A stretch of DNA of 64,000 bases, from NCBI GenBank assembly GCA_963556255.1, contig OY744605.1, positions 63,590,916-63,654,915 of the forward strand, given 5' to 3'. Of this stretch, positions 1-10,650 are shown in pieces (position 1 is the first letter of the stretch; the number at the start of each line of letters is the position of its first letter). The DNA comes from Allolobophora icterica. Lineage: Eukaryota > Annelida > Clitellata > Crassiclitellata > Lumbricidae. The notes beneath the pieces were generated by a model. It saw only the letters and a list, made by a program, of their open reading frames with translations, was not told where the DNA came from and did not search any database. The translations under genes were made by a program, and so were the position numbers.

Positions 1-441
1 ATCATTTGTTAAATATTAATAATAACATACATTAACAAACCTGACAAATTTTAAAATTAACTCTGAAGTTGGACAAGCAAAAAAATTGACTGAAACTGAA
101 AATTTAAAACAAACCTCAAAATCAACAAAGAAGCAGTCCAGTCAAGTACAGCTTCGAGTGAAGTCGTCGTCTTTTCACAGAATTCTTTGGAGGTGCCACC
201 TTACTCTTTTTGTCTGCAAAAAATAGACAGATAATCTGTTACTATAAAATCGAGCACAGGATCCCTAAAATATTAAAAGTAATGCATTCCAATCGAGTCG
301 AAATCCAGGGCTTCATCAGCAGTCCATAATTAGACAAAATTGATTCCCCCAGTGGATGAGAATTGAATGACAATTAAACTTCCAAGGAAACTCTGCAATA
401 CCGTCATTGCCATAGGCATAAATTTGTATTGTGCTGGTGGT
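1..441. other. Unassigned AT-rich stretch
   Basis: I see no supported gene, RNA or repeat here. The open frames crossing it are short and lack splice signals or recognisable motifs. Confidence 0.5.
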
Positions 442-485
442 GTTGACTGTCACCACCACTTTTAAAAGTGGTGGTGACAGTCAAC
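442..485. repeat. Perfect 44-bp palindrome without a spacer
   Basis: Positions 442-463 are the exact reverse complement of 464-485, meeting at CTTTTAAAAG. It could extrude as a cruciform or fold as a 22-bp RNA stem. It lies about 80 bp upstream of a LINE relic. Confidence 0.9.
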
Positions 486-565
486 TGGCATCCATATGTC
501 AAACATGATGAAGCTGTAGAGTTCAGAACTCTGGCTAGAGTGTACATGTACATTTCAACATAACC

Positions 566-955
566 GTGTGCTTGAATCTTTGCATTGGCTTCCTGTTCAG
601 CAAAGAATTCGTTAAAAAAAATAGGGCTCATAGTTTATAAAACTGTGAACTCCGGCCAGCCACAATATCTAAAATCAGTTCTTATTGTCCAGACTTGTCA
701 TTATTCGAAAAGGTCATCTATCACCTTAGGTTGGTCATACCTAAATCAAGAACTGTTTGTTCTTGGTGAACGAGCTTTTTCGGTTGCTGGACCTACTTTT
801 TGGAACTCTCACTGAACACAGCGCACAGACACAGAGAAAGTCTCCCTGTGTCTGTGCGCTGTGTTCAGCCTCTTGTGTTATTTCATTCTCAACTTAAAAC
901 TTTCCTCCTTAAACATTGCTTATCCAACATAGGCTGCATCTGTCTTACGGACTGA
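566..955 (+). pseudogene. CR1/L2-like LINE relic, RT C-terminal end
   Basis: Conceptual translation gives the familiar C-terminal part of a CR1-superfamily reverse transcriptase: LHWLPVQQRI, then GLIVYKTVNSGQPQYL, then ERAFSVAGPTFWNS, and after an interruption FHSQLKTFLLKH. These blocks occur in this order in CR1/L2-type ORF2 proteins. The frame is disrupted by a stop in the first block and by a hairpin at 812-868 that falls just after the FWNS motif. No endonuclease or catalytic RT core is present, so this is a dead 5'-truncated copy. The clade below CR1-superfamily level is uncertain. Confidence 0.75.
812..868. repeat. Hairpin, 23-bp arms, inside LINE relic
   Basis: 812-834 and 846-868 are perfect reverse complements around an 11-nt loop. 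The hairpin interrupts the LINE reading frame exactly between the FWNS and FHSQLKTFLL blocks, so it looks inserted or created by a local template switch. Confidence 0.9.
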
Positions 956-1395
956 TCTTCCGGATATTGAGCTGATTATGGCATGGTTTTGGTGCACCAT
1001 CGGTTGATGCCTTGTTCATTACATACGGTGCAACAGAAATACTAATTACAATTACAGTGATGATAGATGCCTTCTCGTTAGTGTACTTACTTATCCATCT
1101 TGCTGTAGTTGACACTGGAGAGAGGGATTGGTCACTACCGCTTTGTGGGGCAAAGTTATGCCTTTACCCAAGTGAGAAATAATTGGAGGGTCTTTCTACA
1201 CGCAGTTCCATCTGCAAACCAACTCTGCACTGAATCCTTCATGAACCTAAACATGCAAAACAATAAGTCACTAGATTAGTTTATGATAAAAATAACAATA
1301 AATATCCGTTTATCCTGTTTAGTAGCAGTGAAACGAGTGACCAATCAACAATAACAAATGCACCATGACAACAGTAAATCACCGTTAAAGTGCAA
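956..1395. other. Unassigned stretch
   Basis: It follows the LINE relic and may include its 3' UTR. Nothing else is recognisable. Confidence 0.4.
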
Positions 1396-1424
1396 CTAGT
1401 GGATTTGCCCGTCATAATGACGGG
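1396..1424 (-). mobile_element. Helitron-like terminus (hairpin plus CTAG), minus strand
   Basis: Read on the minus strand, an 8-bp-stem hairpin (1408-1415/1417-1424) is followed by CAAATCCA and terminal CTAG, then T. Helitron 3' ends characteristically carry a short hairpin roughly ten bases before a CTRR terminus and insert between A and T. Related termini occur at 17033-17061, 28757-28781 and 28891-28921. The same class of end may instead belong to an inverted-repeat element. Confidence 0.5.
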
Positions 1425-1870
1425 AGAGGGAAGGAGGGAGGGAGGGATGGAAGGAGAGAGAGAGGGAAGGAAGGAAGGAGGGAGAGGAACAGGTAGGGCG
1501 GGATGGAAGGAGGGAGGGAGGCATAAGCAGACTTATTTATGTGTGTCAATCCGTCTGTCTGGCTTTACGGTTGTACGTCTCTCTCTCTCTCTTGTGCCCA
1601 GTGTTCGTAGGCGGTGAGAATTTCGGGAGTCCATGTTATATTTCATCGGCTATAATCAGTCTTCGCCTCGTCCTCCCCCACCTCAAGAAGGACAGAGGTA
1701 GGGGAGGAGGGAAGGAGGCACAGACAGACTTAATAACCGCTGCTTGTGTGTCAATCCTTCTGTCTGTCTGTGTAGCCATCCATCCGTCTGTCTGTCTGGC
1801 TTTGCGTGTGTACGTCTATCCCCGTAGTTCCCAGTGTTCATGGGCGGGGCTAATTTCGGGCACCTTTTAG
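1421..1870. repeat. GGGA-rich and AGAC/GTCTGT repeat module, two local copies
   Basis: A purine-rich GGGAGG/GGAAGG tract is followed by an AGACTTA...TCAATCC(G/T)TCTGTCT block. The combination occurs at about 1421-1620 and again at 1690-1810. A third relative is at 16690-16960, partly inverted. It appears to be the body of a dispersed repeat whose ends resemble the hairpin/CTAG termini. Open frames here are low-complexity. Confidence 0.55.
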
Positions 1871-1977
1871 AGCGTTTATCGACACACAAATCTGAGAAAC
1901 TATATTAATGAATACAGTGCATTGCTGAGGGATGTTTGATGGGATACAGTGAAGGCGTGAGCAATGGTGTTGCTGAT

Positions 1978-2362
<385 letters not shown>

Positions 2363-3159
2363 TTCTTTATTATTTCATACTGACAGACGCAGTAAGATTA
2401 CATTGAAACATGACAGTTATATAATGAAGATCTTAATTAAACACACGTTTGGCAGCCATGCAAGTTGCTGCCCTAGAGGGGCTACGGGTTTCGAACCGCG
2501 TTCTAATGCTCTCCTGGCCATGAGTGTTACCATTAATCTATCCCCCCGATGTGTAGGCATATGTGGTGTGAAAGGCTTTGGTGTGCAAAGCATGAGTCTG
2601 TAATTTTTGCTAGCGAAGTTGCGATATATTGCAAGACAATGCAACATGAATAGGAACTTTAAAGTGAATACGAATGTGTATTCTAGCTTGACATACATTC
2701 CGGATTTCAGACGAACCTACTTCAACGATAACGAATTCCTGATAGAAAGAATGTTACCGGCTGAATTAATTTAATACGCTAAAATGACCTAAATTATAAT
2801 TTATTAGCAGTACTTTAATTTTGTTAATATACATTGATCAGTCGAGCCCATCGGGTTTTAGGCAAACCATTTCTTTCGAACGTCGGACTAGGCCTGTATC
2901 ATGAATGCGTAAAATTAATTCTACAAACATGACTTTTTCTCAGTGTTTTAACTTGTGATCATTCTAATTACTTAACAACTTAAATATTCGAACATTGATT
3001 TAACTGCACTTACCTTTCCATTTCCAACAGTATTGAAGAAAATATAGCCTACCGCTCGATGTTCTTTGTTCACACACAAAGACCCACGCACGCGGCCTCC
3101 AGTCGCAATGAGTCACCGATAACGCTGATACTCTGGTTAAGCCAACAGAATTTGCGCGC
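2363..3159. other. Unassigned; possible tRNA-like B box
   Basis: On the minus strand, near 2487-2500, a GGTTCGAAACC sequence resembles a pol III B box, but no matching A box is convincing. No coding exon is recognisable. Confidence 0.3.
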
Positions 3160-3196
3160 TAGCATGGAGCCGGCCTAAGCGGCCGGCTCCATGCTA
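3160..3196. repeat. Hairpin, 16-bp arms, 5-nt loop
   Basis: 3160-3175 pairs perfectly with 3181-3196. The stem is GC-rich (GGAGCCGGCC core) in an otherwise AT-rich context. Confidence 0.9.
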
Positions 3197-3434
3197 AAAC
3201 TACACACTCGCTACACAAAAATGTGTAGAAAGGGTCCGGCTGTATAATAAGCTCCACAAAATATGTGTAGAAAGTCTCCTCCACAATAAATGTGCAGACA
3301 TCGCTGCACACTTTCCGCGAGAGTGGTATACAGATACTCAATTTGCAAGAAGCACCATACATTCATCTGTACGAAACCACATCACTCTTCAGTGTAGTGA
3401 CTGGAAACAGCAGACACTTGTAATCACAATAAAT

Positions 3435-3796
3435 CAGTGGTGCACAACGTCCGGCCCGCGGGCCAAATCTGGCCCCCGACGAGTCTTCATGTGGCCCGCG
3501 ATGTCCAACAGGAAAAGCGACTATTTATGAGCCAGCACTGACATTAAGTCTACAGTTACTTGCACACTATGGTCATTGGAAAAACCATCGGTATTATAGT
3601 AATATAGATGTACCACGAGTCCCCTTCCTCTATAACTTTTTATATTTACTTTTATACTTGTTTTAGTGCACACATTATCTTCATAAATTTTGACATGCAT
3701 TCATCCCAACTAAGCCGAGACATCACTTGTTTGGCCCCCGAAGGGTTCAAAGAAATCGTTTAGTGGCCCTTGGCCAAAAAAGGTTGTGCACCACTG
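3435..3796. mobile_element. hAT-like MITE, 362 bp, 8-bp TSD CAATAAAT
   Basis: It begins CAGTGGTGCACAAC and ends with the reverse complement GTTGTGCACCACTG. It is flanked by perfect CAATAAAT copies at 3427-3434 and 3797-3804. CAGTG ends plus an 8-bp duplication are hAT hallmarks. No transposase frame is present. Confidence 0.93.
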
Positions 3797-3959
3797 CAAT
3801 AAATTATCCATTACAATAACGATACTCATCGTAGACATCAACTGTTATTGCAACGGAGCACAGGCTGTGTGACCTTACTGTTAAAAATAATGTCTGGAAC
3901 TATCCCGGCCTGTAAGCATTTGATTGGACCCATATGGGTCCCACATGGGACTGAAGTTC

Positions 3960-4735
3960 TCTGGTGTTTATCCTCCTAGGTCTAATTTGCCTAGCATTCC
4001 TATTCTCCTGCAATATCTACCAAGTCTACCCGTTCCAAGTTCGTGTCTTTGGTGTGACTCTTGATTTAAAGGTTGACATTGGAATCTCATGTTACCAACA
4101 TTACACCATCTTACTACTAAGGCAGCTTTGACCTATTCGTGAGTATCTAACCCAGGATGTTGCCTACACTCTCTTCACTTGTCTTATCATTTCTGGTCCA
4201 CTGCAATTCAATACTCAGGTCTCATCCTTGTCGCCTTTATGACTTCTTAACACTTAAATGACGAGCTTCACTGGTTTCCCCGTCACTTTAAGTACACTCT
4301 CGCCATTTAAAGTGTTAAATCACTTCTACACATATGTTCTTGAGCTTCCTCTAAAGTCTCCAGTTACAGATTTAATGTCTTAAAAATTACACTTGGGTCC
4401 ACTTAAATGTTGCTGTCCTTGTATAAAAGGCACTTCATGGTCTAGCACCGAATTACCTTGCTGACTTATGACATTCTACTGATGCTTAGTCACATTTGGA
4501 CAGACATAAGATCAGCTTCCTCTAGCCAAACGTTATTCCAAATTACCAGGAAAAGACGTTTTTCCACATACGTTTTCATGCAGTGAGCCTCATTTAAGTA
4601 ATTCACTACCACCGGCTTTGAAGGATCATTCTCTTTAACTTAATTCATTCCACAAACAAACCTTTTTCCAGCTACGGTACCCACACATTTGCGGTGAATC
4701 CCTGAATTACCCCAATATAAATATCTTATTACTAG
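3960..4735 (+). pseudogene. CR1/L2-like LINE relic
   Basis: In-order fragments match the 3' half of a CR1-superfamily RT: LGVTLD-like, LESHVTNIT, an ISGLDYCNS-like block, LVYKALHGLAPNYLADL with a damaged first residue, and LSNSLPPALKDHSL followed by IHSTNKPF. Many stops and frameshifts separate them. An AGTAATAAT-rich tail follows. The terminal portion (4611-4650) reappears inverted at 4836-4875. Confidence 0.7.
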
Positions 4736-4875
4736 TAATAATAGTAATAATAATAGTAGCGGTAGAAGTAAAGTAGTGGTGGCATAGAAGTAGCAGTAGT
4801 GGGGTGGTGGCAACAGTAATAAATGATATATTGCAGAATGAATTAAGTTAAAGATAATGATCCTTCAAAGCCGGT
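4611..4875. repeat. Inverted duplication, 40-bp arms, 185-bp spacer
   Basis: 4611-4650 and 4836-4875 are reverse complements with one mismatch. The arm is part of the LINE relic C-terminus; the spacer holds the LINE tail and an AGTAAT/GTAGTAG-rich tract. A local inverted copy of the LINE end is the simplest reading. Confidence 0.9.
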
Positions 4876-4892
4876 AAAAACAAAAATGATAT

Positions 4893-4933
4893 ATTCTTCT
4901 TCTTCTTCTTATTATTATTATTATTATTATTAT
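4893..4933. repeat. (TTC)n/(TTA)n microsatellite
   Basis: A compound run of TTC then TTA triplets follows directly after the inverted duplication. Confidence 0.95.
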
Positions 4934-5802
4934 GTGTTCCATCAAATAATTATGGGGTTGCTGGCAGGGAAACCACAGTCACTCTAGTCAGACAGAACAG
5001 TATTTTGAAGAAAAACAGTAGGCGTCTTTATTTGTGCTTTTGCATAAGACAGTTTATACTTGTCAGTGTTCTATCAGCTAGCTCTTGACAGACACAAGCA
5101 CATACACATTACACACGCGTGCGTAGGAACATTAAAAATGCCCTCTGAGACAAAAATCATAGACACATAGTAAAAAAAAGCATAACAAAATACAGTCACG
5201 ATTGAGATGTGAGCAACAACAAGAAAACCGCTAGAAAGTAGCAGAGAGTCAATCGGTTGCCATAATATGCACAGAACAGCAAAAGGAATGATAAATGTTA
5301 CCACAACAATTACCAGTACATCAAAAAACAACAAATACTGTAACCAGACACGATGGCATCTCCCAATCAAACACATAACATGGCAATTTCTTGACATTGG
5401 ATAACATTTGCAAGTTCAGGCAAGGTCGATTTCACCGTTGCTTCAGCCAAGATGCATGTTAGACACTAGACACTAAAGATATCACTACTTCCACTTGCTA
5501 CTACTTTAAGAAGCCAGAAATTCTTGGCAATTTGTACAAGAAACATGCATGAGATGGATATCTTTAAAAAATGCTGACTAATAGGGAAACAGACACAAGA
5601 AGAAGCTGAAATCTTAGCAACACTTCAAAACAAAGTTGATTCTTTTCTTACCGAAGCTAATCTGTCCTATCTCTAGTTACAGCTATCTGCGTTTTTCAGC
5701 TGTTTTTCTGTAGAACTAATCTGTAGTTATCTAGTTCCAACTGCTGACTGAGATTCAGTTGTTGTGTATATATAATAAATAAACGAATCTATCAAATCTA
5801 TC

Positions 5803-5852
5803 AAACCATCAATCAATCAAACCATCAATCAATCAAACCATCAATCAATCAA
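5803..5852. repeat. Short tandem repeat, about 20-bp unit
   Basis: About 2.5 copies of a unit AAACCATCAATCAATC(A) in tandem. Confidence 0.85.
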
Positions 5853-7239
5853 GACGCACAGTGTGCAGTCAATAACGTGTTCCAGCTACACATTAGGGGA
5901 ACTGCCAAGTTTTGTTTCAATCCTTCTGCAGTTTGCTGATGCAATCTCGGATAAAACCACCTACTGTTCCTAAAGAGACAGTTCAAGAAGCAACTTCACT
6001 TTAAGTTACATCGTTTAAGACACACAATACAGCCATGTTTCAGCCTTCAGTATAAGGCATCATATTGATGATCAGATACACGCATACAGTATCTACGCCT
6101 ATGATCTAGAATTTTAAATCAACTACAGTGGCAGGTGAAATTGACAAGTGCTTGTCACATGATGGAGAGACTGCACTGTTGTATTTGTGCTTTAGCCAAA
6201 AGATCCTCCAACTCCAAGGACCATGCCTCTGAGAAGTAATGCTGGTAGTTGTGAAATAATTACCTAACCTTACCCTGCCATGCCAAGGCTTTATTAACCA
6301 AAGAGAATTCAGTTGTGTGCATGCTGATGACACTATATCTAAACAATGCAGCTCTAGATACAGCCTATTGATTGTAAGGTGGTTCCAGTGTTAAATGATG
6401 CATGTTATTGCCTGGATAATGTTTCAGAGCACTTTGGAAATAATAGTAGTTTAGAATTTCAAAAGGTTCTTCAAAGGTTCCAGAGTAGAGGCTATGCACC
6501 TAAAAACTATTATTTCATTACAGCGGCTCGAGAAATAATAGTATATAAGTGCGTAACTGTTGGATCTGTCAATCAACCATACATGACATTTTAGTTAATT
6601 AGTTGAGCGCTAAGTCAATATACCACAGTTTGTGTAGCTTTAAAGTCTACCCTCAGATATTTTCTGCATAGGACTTAGAGCTAGTGCTCACTACATGACT
6701 GTATACCGTCATTAGATAACAGCACTAAATAAATAAAGGAAATAAACAAGTACATCATAACGCAGTCTTTAACAGCCACATAAAAACACAGTTCTTACAA
6801 CAAGATCACACCGAGTCCATTTTTGAGAGGCACTAAAAGGTGCTATAAAAATAAGCATTTTGAGAGATAAATTCTATACACATACACACCCACACACAGA
6901 CCACCGTCACCCCACCCACTTGCCCTCACACACCATAGCCCCCCCCCATACCCTAACCCACCTACCGTACACAAAGTTCCCAACTCTAAGCTAAATATGA
7001 CATCAAACTCAAGGATTGCGTTTTATCAGAATGTGCATCATACCGAAGCATGTTATAATGAGGTTTTAGTGTATGTGTGCTTGTATGTCTGAGTAATACC
7101 ATCATTTTCTGTTAGCACACCGGTATTAGCAGACATTGCAAATGAACAGAGTGTACACAGTGGACATCAATGCACACAAATGCAGCATTCCATCAGCTGA
7201 CCTCGACAGACAAAATTCTGAGTCGCTCAGTAAGATGAA

Positions 7240-7516
7240 AACTCATTGCTTTGTGTCTGTCTGTGTGGCTCTGTGTGCCTCTGTGTGTGTGTTAGCCTGT
7301 CTCTGCATGTTACCAAGTGTGTGGGTGTCTACATGTGGTTGCATATGGTTGCCTGTGTTTGTATCATTGCCTGTTTCCATGTCTTGGTGTTAAGCAAATG
7401 TTTGCTTTGTGTCTGTTTCTTTGTGTGCATTTGTGTTTGTATGTGTGTGTGTATGTGTGTGTGTGTGTGTGGGTGTGTGTGTGTGCAGGTGCGTGTGTGC
7501 AGGTGCGTGTGTGCAG

Positions 7517-7605
<89 letters not shown>

Positions 7606-7618
7606 TGTGTGTGTGTCT
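7240..7618. repeat. (GT)n microsatellite and GT-rich tract
   Basis: A degenerate TGTGTCTG/GTGCAGGTGC region grades into an almost pure (GT)n run at about 7525-7617. All Cys-Val and Thr-His frames here are artefacts. Confidence 0.96.
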
Positions 7619-8870
7619 GTTGCACTGTCCCCCTACCCAGACCAGTGCAGATGGCCCATATTTTTGACATTCAGCTGGTGCCAGCCACACAAACATACAG
7701 GTCCCCAAATGAAAGAGACCGGATTCATTGCCTGACAGCTTAATCGGGTTTACTGAAGAGCGTCTAATCAGACCACATCTAACCATCGACTGCCGAATAA
7801 TCAAAGGCCACGGTTAACGTCATTACAACGTTATCATCGTCACTATCTGACCGCTCTTCAGATAATCACATCCGGTTGAGGAAGCCAGTGCAACGGTCAG
7901 TCTTTCACGGCTTTGAAGAGATGATATGGCTGTCATTTCTATTGTCATTCATCTCATTCAGTCATAATCCGATCATCTGTCATTGTTCACATGAGCTTTC
8001 TTCAGAGTTCAAGAAATGGACCGCAATTCAGCCACCTACTGCTATTTATAGAACAAAGACCATCCATACCCTCAATAATAAAAACAATAATAAAAATTAA
8101 AAAATAACAATGACAATAATAACAATAAATGAAGAAATGCATGCAGAAAAAAGGTGTGCAAGGGCAGATCCATGAGGCCACTCCAGCAATGCATCCCTCA
8201 AACACGGATAGAGGCATGGCAAGAGTCAGCCCACTGGAAGCACCCTTTGGTATAAAGTTTTCTCCAAGTAATTCAAGTGGTACTATGTAAGGAATGATAA
8301 GGGTAACTTATTACATGCCACTTTCAACAATAGTAATTGAAGCCACAGTTCTGTGGCTCAGGACCTTTCTGCTGGAGAACATTACGTGAACAACATTGCA
8401 AAGTCTCTGCTGGACCGTGATTATTTCAAACTCAAAACACACTGAACCCATAAAGCTACACACTGAACGGAACGAAAACCTCAGAAAACATCGTACTTGC
8501 CACATGTAGTATTAAACCCCAGAATTACACAGCCTGTCTTTAGTCCACAGATGGAACCTCAGACATATTACATGTACTATCCACTTACAATGCACATCTT
8601 AAGAATGAACATTAGAGAGTAATATTAGAAACCTTCTTAAAAATGCTTCAAAATGAAAACTTCCTTTTTCTTAGATTTAGCAACAGTAATCTGACTATGT
8701 CTCAAAATGCATATAAGTTTGACAGCTGTTAGCACCCATCTACACTAAAGCACGTTTAAAAACTTGTCAGAAACACCTTCGTATAGTAGGCACCATTACA
8801 ATGTTATTATAACAATGTACAATGTTATTATAACATAGATACCATGCATACTTTAACTTCAAACACTGAC

Positions 8871-9000
8871 CTCTGTACAGCACCACTTCATTCTCAGGAT
8901 GCACTTGACATTCTGCAGGTTCGGGCCTACCAGCATAGTTAAATATCTCACATATCTCATAGTCAGGCATGAAAGAGCATTCCTCTCCTCTTCTTAAGCC
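8871..9000 (-). CDS. Weak candidate coding exon, minus strand
   Basis: On the minus strand an open segment reads GEECSFMPDYEICEIFNY, then AGRPEPAECQVHPENEVV and LYRG. It ends at a good donor (AGAG|GTCAGTG, junction at 8871). The amino-acid composition (spaced Cys, Pro, acidic and aromatic residues) looks coding rather than random. The upstream border is poor: the only acceptor-like AG that keeps the frame open has no clear pyrimidine tract, and a stop lies just before it. No partner exon was found. The family is not recognised. Confidence 0.25.
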
Positions 9001-10371
9001 CTTGAACCATCACTGGACAAATCTCAATGTCTCGGACAAGGAGCTAGTGCATGGCAGAACTTGCCGCAAACTTTCCAGCTCACATCAGTAGCAGATCATA
9101 CTGCTTGCTGACAGAGATAAGGAGCCCAAACAACATTAGACAGAGCCTGTTCAGCAGGCTCAAACCTCCAACCATCAGATTACAGATCCAGGAAAACAGA
9201 CCAACATGTACTTACCGGTAGCCCACTTGAACTGTTACTTTTGTTCAAAATATAACAAGCCACAAGCGCAAGTACAATTAAAAACCTAACAGCCTATAGT
9301 AAAAAGATAACCAGCAACATAGAATACACACTCAGCAAGCTATTGAACTGGCATCATGTACTGAAGGCGAGGTACTAATTCGTGTTATACTTCAGGCGGA
9401 TCCTGTGTACCAGCTTTTATCCAGACCACGAACGCAAAGCAAAGTTGTTCACAGGTGTGAAACTATTTATTACAGCTTTTGAGTGACGATTAACTCGTGC
9501 TTGCAGTTTGCAACAACATCAACAACAATCAATGCCACCAACAACAGAGTGACAACAAAATACTTAATGAAAGAAGCAAACACTCTCTAGATAGTCATTT
9601 CTGACACGTAACAGCAACAACTGCAGGACAATGTTTGAAAAAACCACTTGTCTGGATAAATAATTTACAGTTTGCCATGATTTATCTGTGTCATGGATTC
9701 TGGTTTTTGAATGCTGTTTTGCTGAGTATCAATTCGTGCCTTGTGCATTGCTGTAGCAGTTTCCATATTAGATTAAATTATATAATGGTGCGATGAAAAT
9801 CTCTTGATTAAATTACCCCAAAATATTTCTCACTTAAAAGCCAAGGTCAGGTTGACACGAGCTCAAAGGAACATTTGATTGAGCTGCAATCATTGCAACT
9901 ACACCAATCCAACCGAAAGAACACCTTTTTAATATCTCAGCTGCCATGGAATTTCATGTTCTTATATTCTGAAAATTTTGCACTAATCAGAGCAGTGGTG
10001 CTAATCAGATGGACTTGCTTATAAGCTGAACTTCAAACCCTAGGCACAGCAGAAAAATAATTTCTGTGTAGTTAATCTTCGCTGATAACTGAAATACTGA
10101 TTGAATATAAGCTTTTGATATTGTAAACACCAGACCCAAAAAGTTTGTGCGATACATCCTAGTATAATGTAATCTTCTCTGATTTGATATCGTTTGTATA
10201 AAAACAAACAAGGCATCAATTGATATTCAGTTCAGAGCAAAACTGCTGTCCATATTGCATTGAATTTATCAGAGCACTTAAAAAGCACCTTTTTACAAAT
10301 CTCTAAGATGCTAAAACATGGTGATTAAATAGGCCAAAAGGTATGACAATCATACTCGTAATCATTTAGAC
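9001..10371. other. Unassigned AT-rich stretch
   Basis: No feature that I can support. Confidence 0.5.
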
Positions 10372-10642
10372 CAGTGGCGGCGATCTTGTTTGACAGGTGG
10401 GGGGGGACATTTTGGAACTGATCTTGTGAAAAAAGAGTTTTGAACTGGTCTTGTGAAAAAAGATGTAAAAAAATTGAAATGATCTTGTGAAAAAAAGGTC
10501 AAAATTTTTTTTCGCGCGTCATTTGATGACCTTTTTTTGGGGTTTCCTCAAAATTTGGGGGGGGGTCCGATGTATGGCGTGTCCCCCCACTCTTAAAGGT
10601 GGGGGTCTTGTCCCCCTCGACCCCCCCGGATCGCCGCCCATG
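10372..10642. mobile_element. hAT-like MITE, 271 bp, 8-bp TSD ATTTAGAC
   Basis: It starts CAGTGGCGGCGATC and ends GATCGCCGCCCATG (inverted match with two changes). Identical ATTTAGAC copies lie at 10364-10371 and 10643-10650. The interior carries three degenerate copies of a GATCTTGTGAAAAAA unit and G/C homopolymers. Its ends resemble those of 60394-60806 (GTGGCGGCG). Confidence 0.92.
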
Positions 10643-10650
10643 ATTTAGAC

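Larger units (their letters stand above)
4934..8870 (-). other. Long stretch without a supported gene; possible minus-strand 3' UTR
   Basis: No recognisable protein. A minus-strand AATAAA (TTTATT at 5027-5032) could be a poly(A) signal. A minus-strand frame at 5074-5397 encodes three hydrophobic segments but lacks family motifs and has low complexity, so I do not call it a gene. A minus-strand candidate exon sits just above at 8871-9000; this stretch could be its 3' side, which is inference. Confidence 0.25.

Noticed and set aside
3435..3796. CpG-island promoter suggested by GGCCCGCGGGCC
   Set aside because: The motif lies within the inverted ends of a hAT MITE bounded by a perfect target duplication.
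5074..5397. Minus-strand 107-codon frame with hydrophobic segments
   Set aside because: No family motif and low-complexity composition; hydrophobicity follows from T-rich sequence.
7246..7804. Cys/Val-rich and Thr/His-rich open frames
   Set aside because: (GT)n microsatellite translated in several frames.
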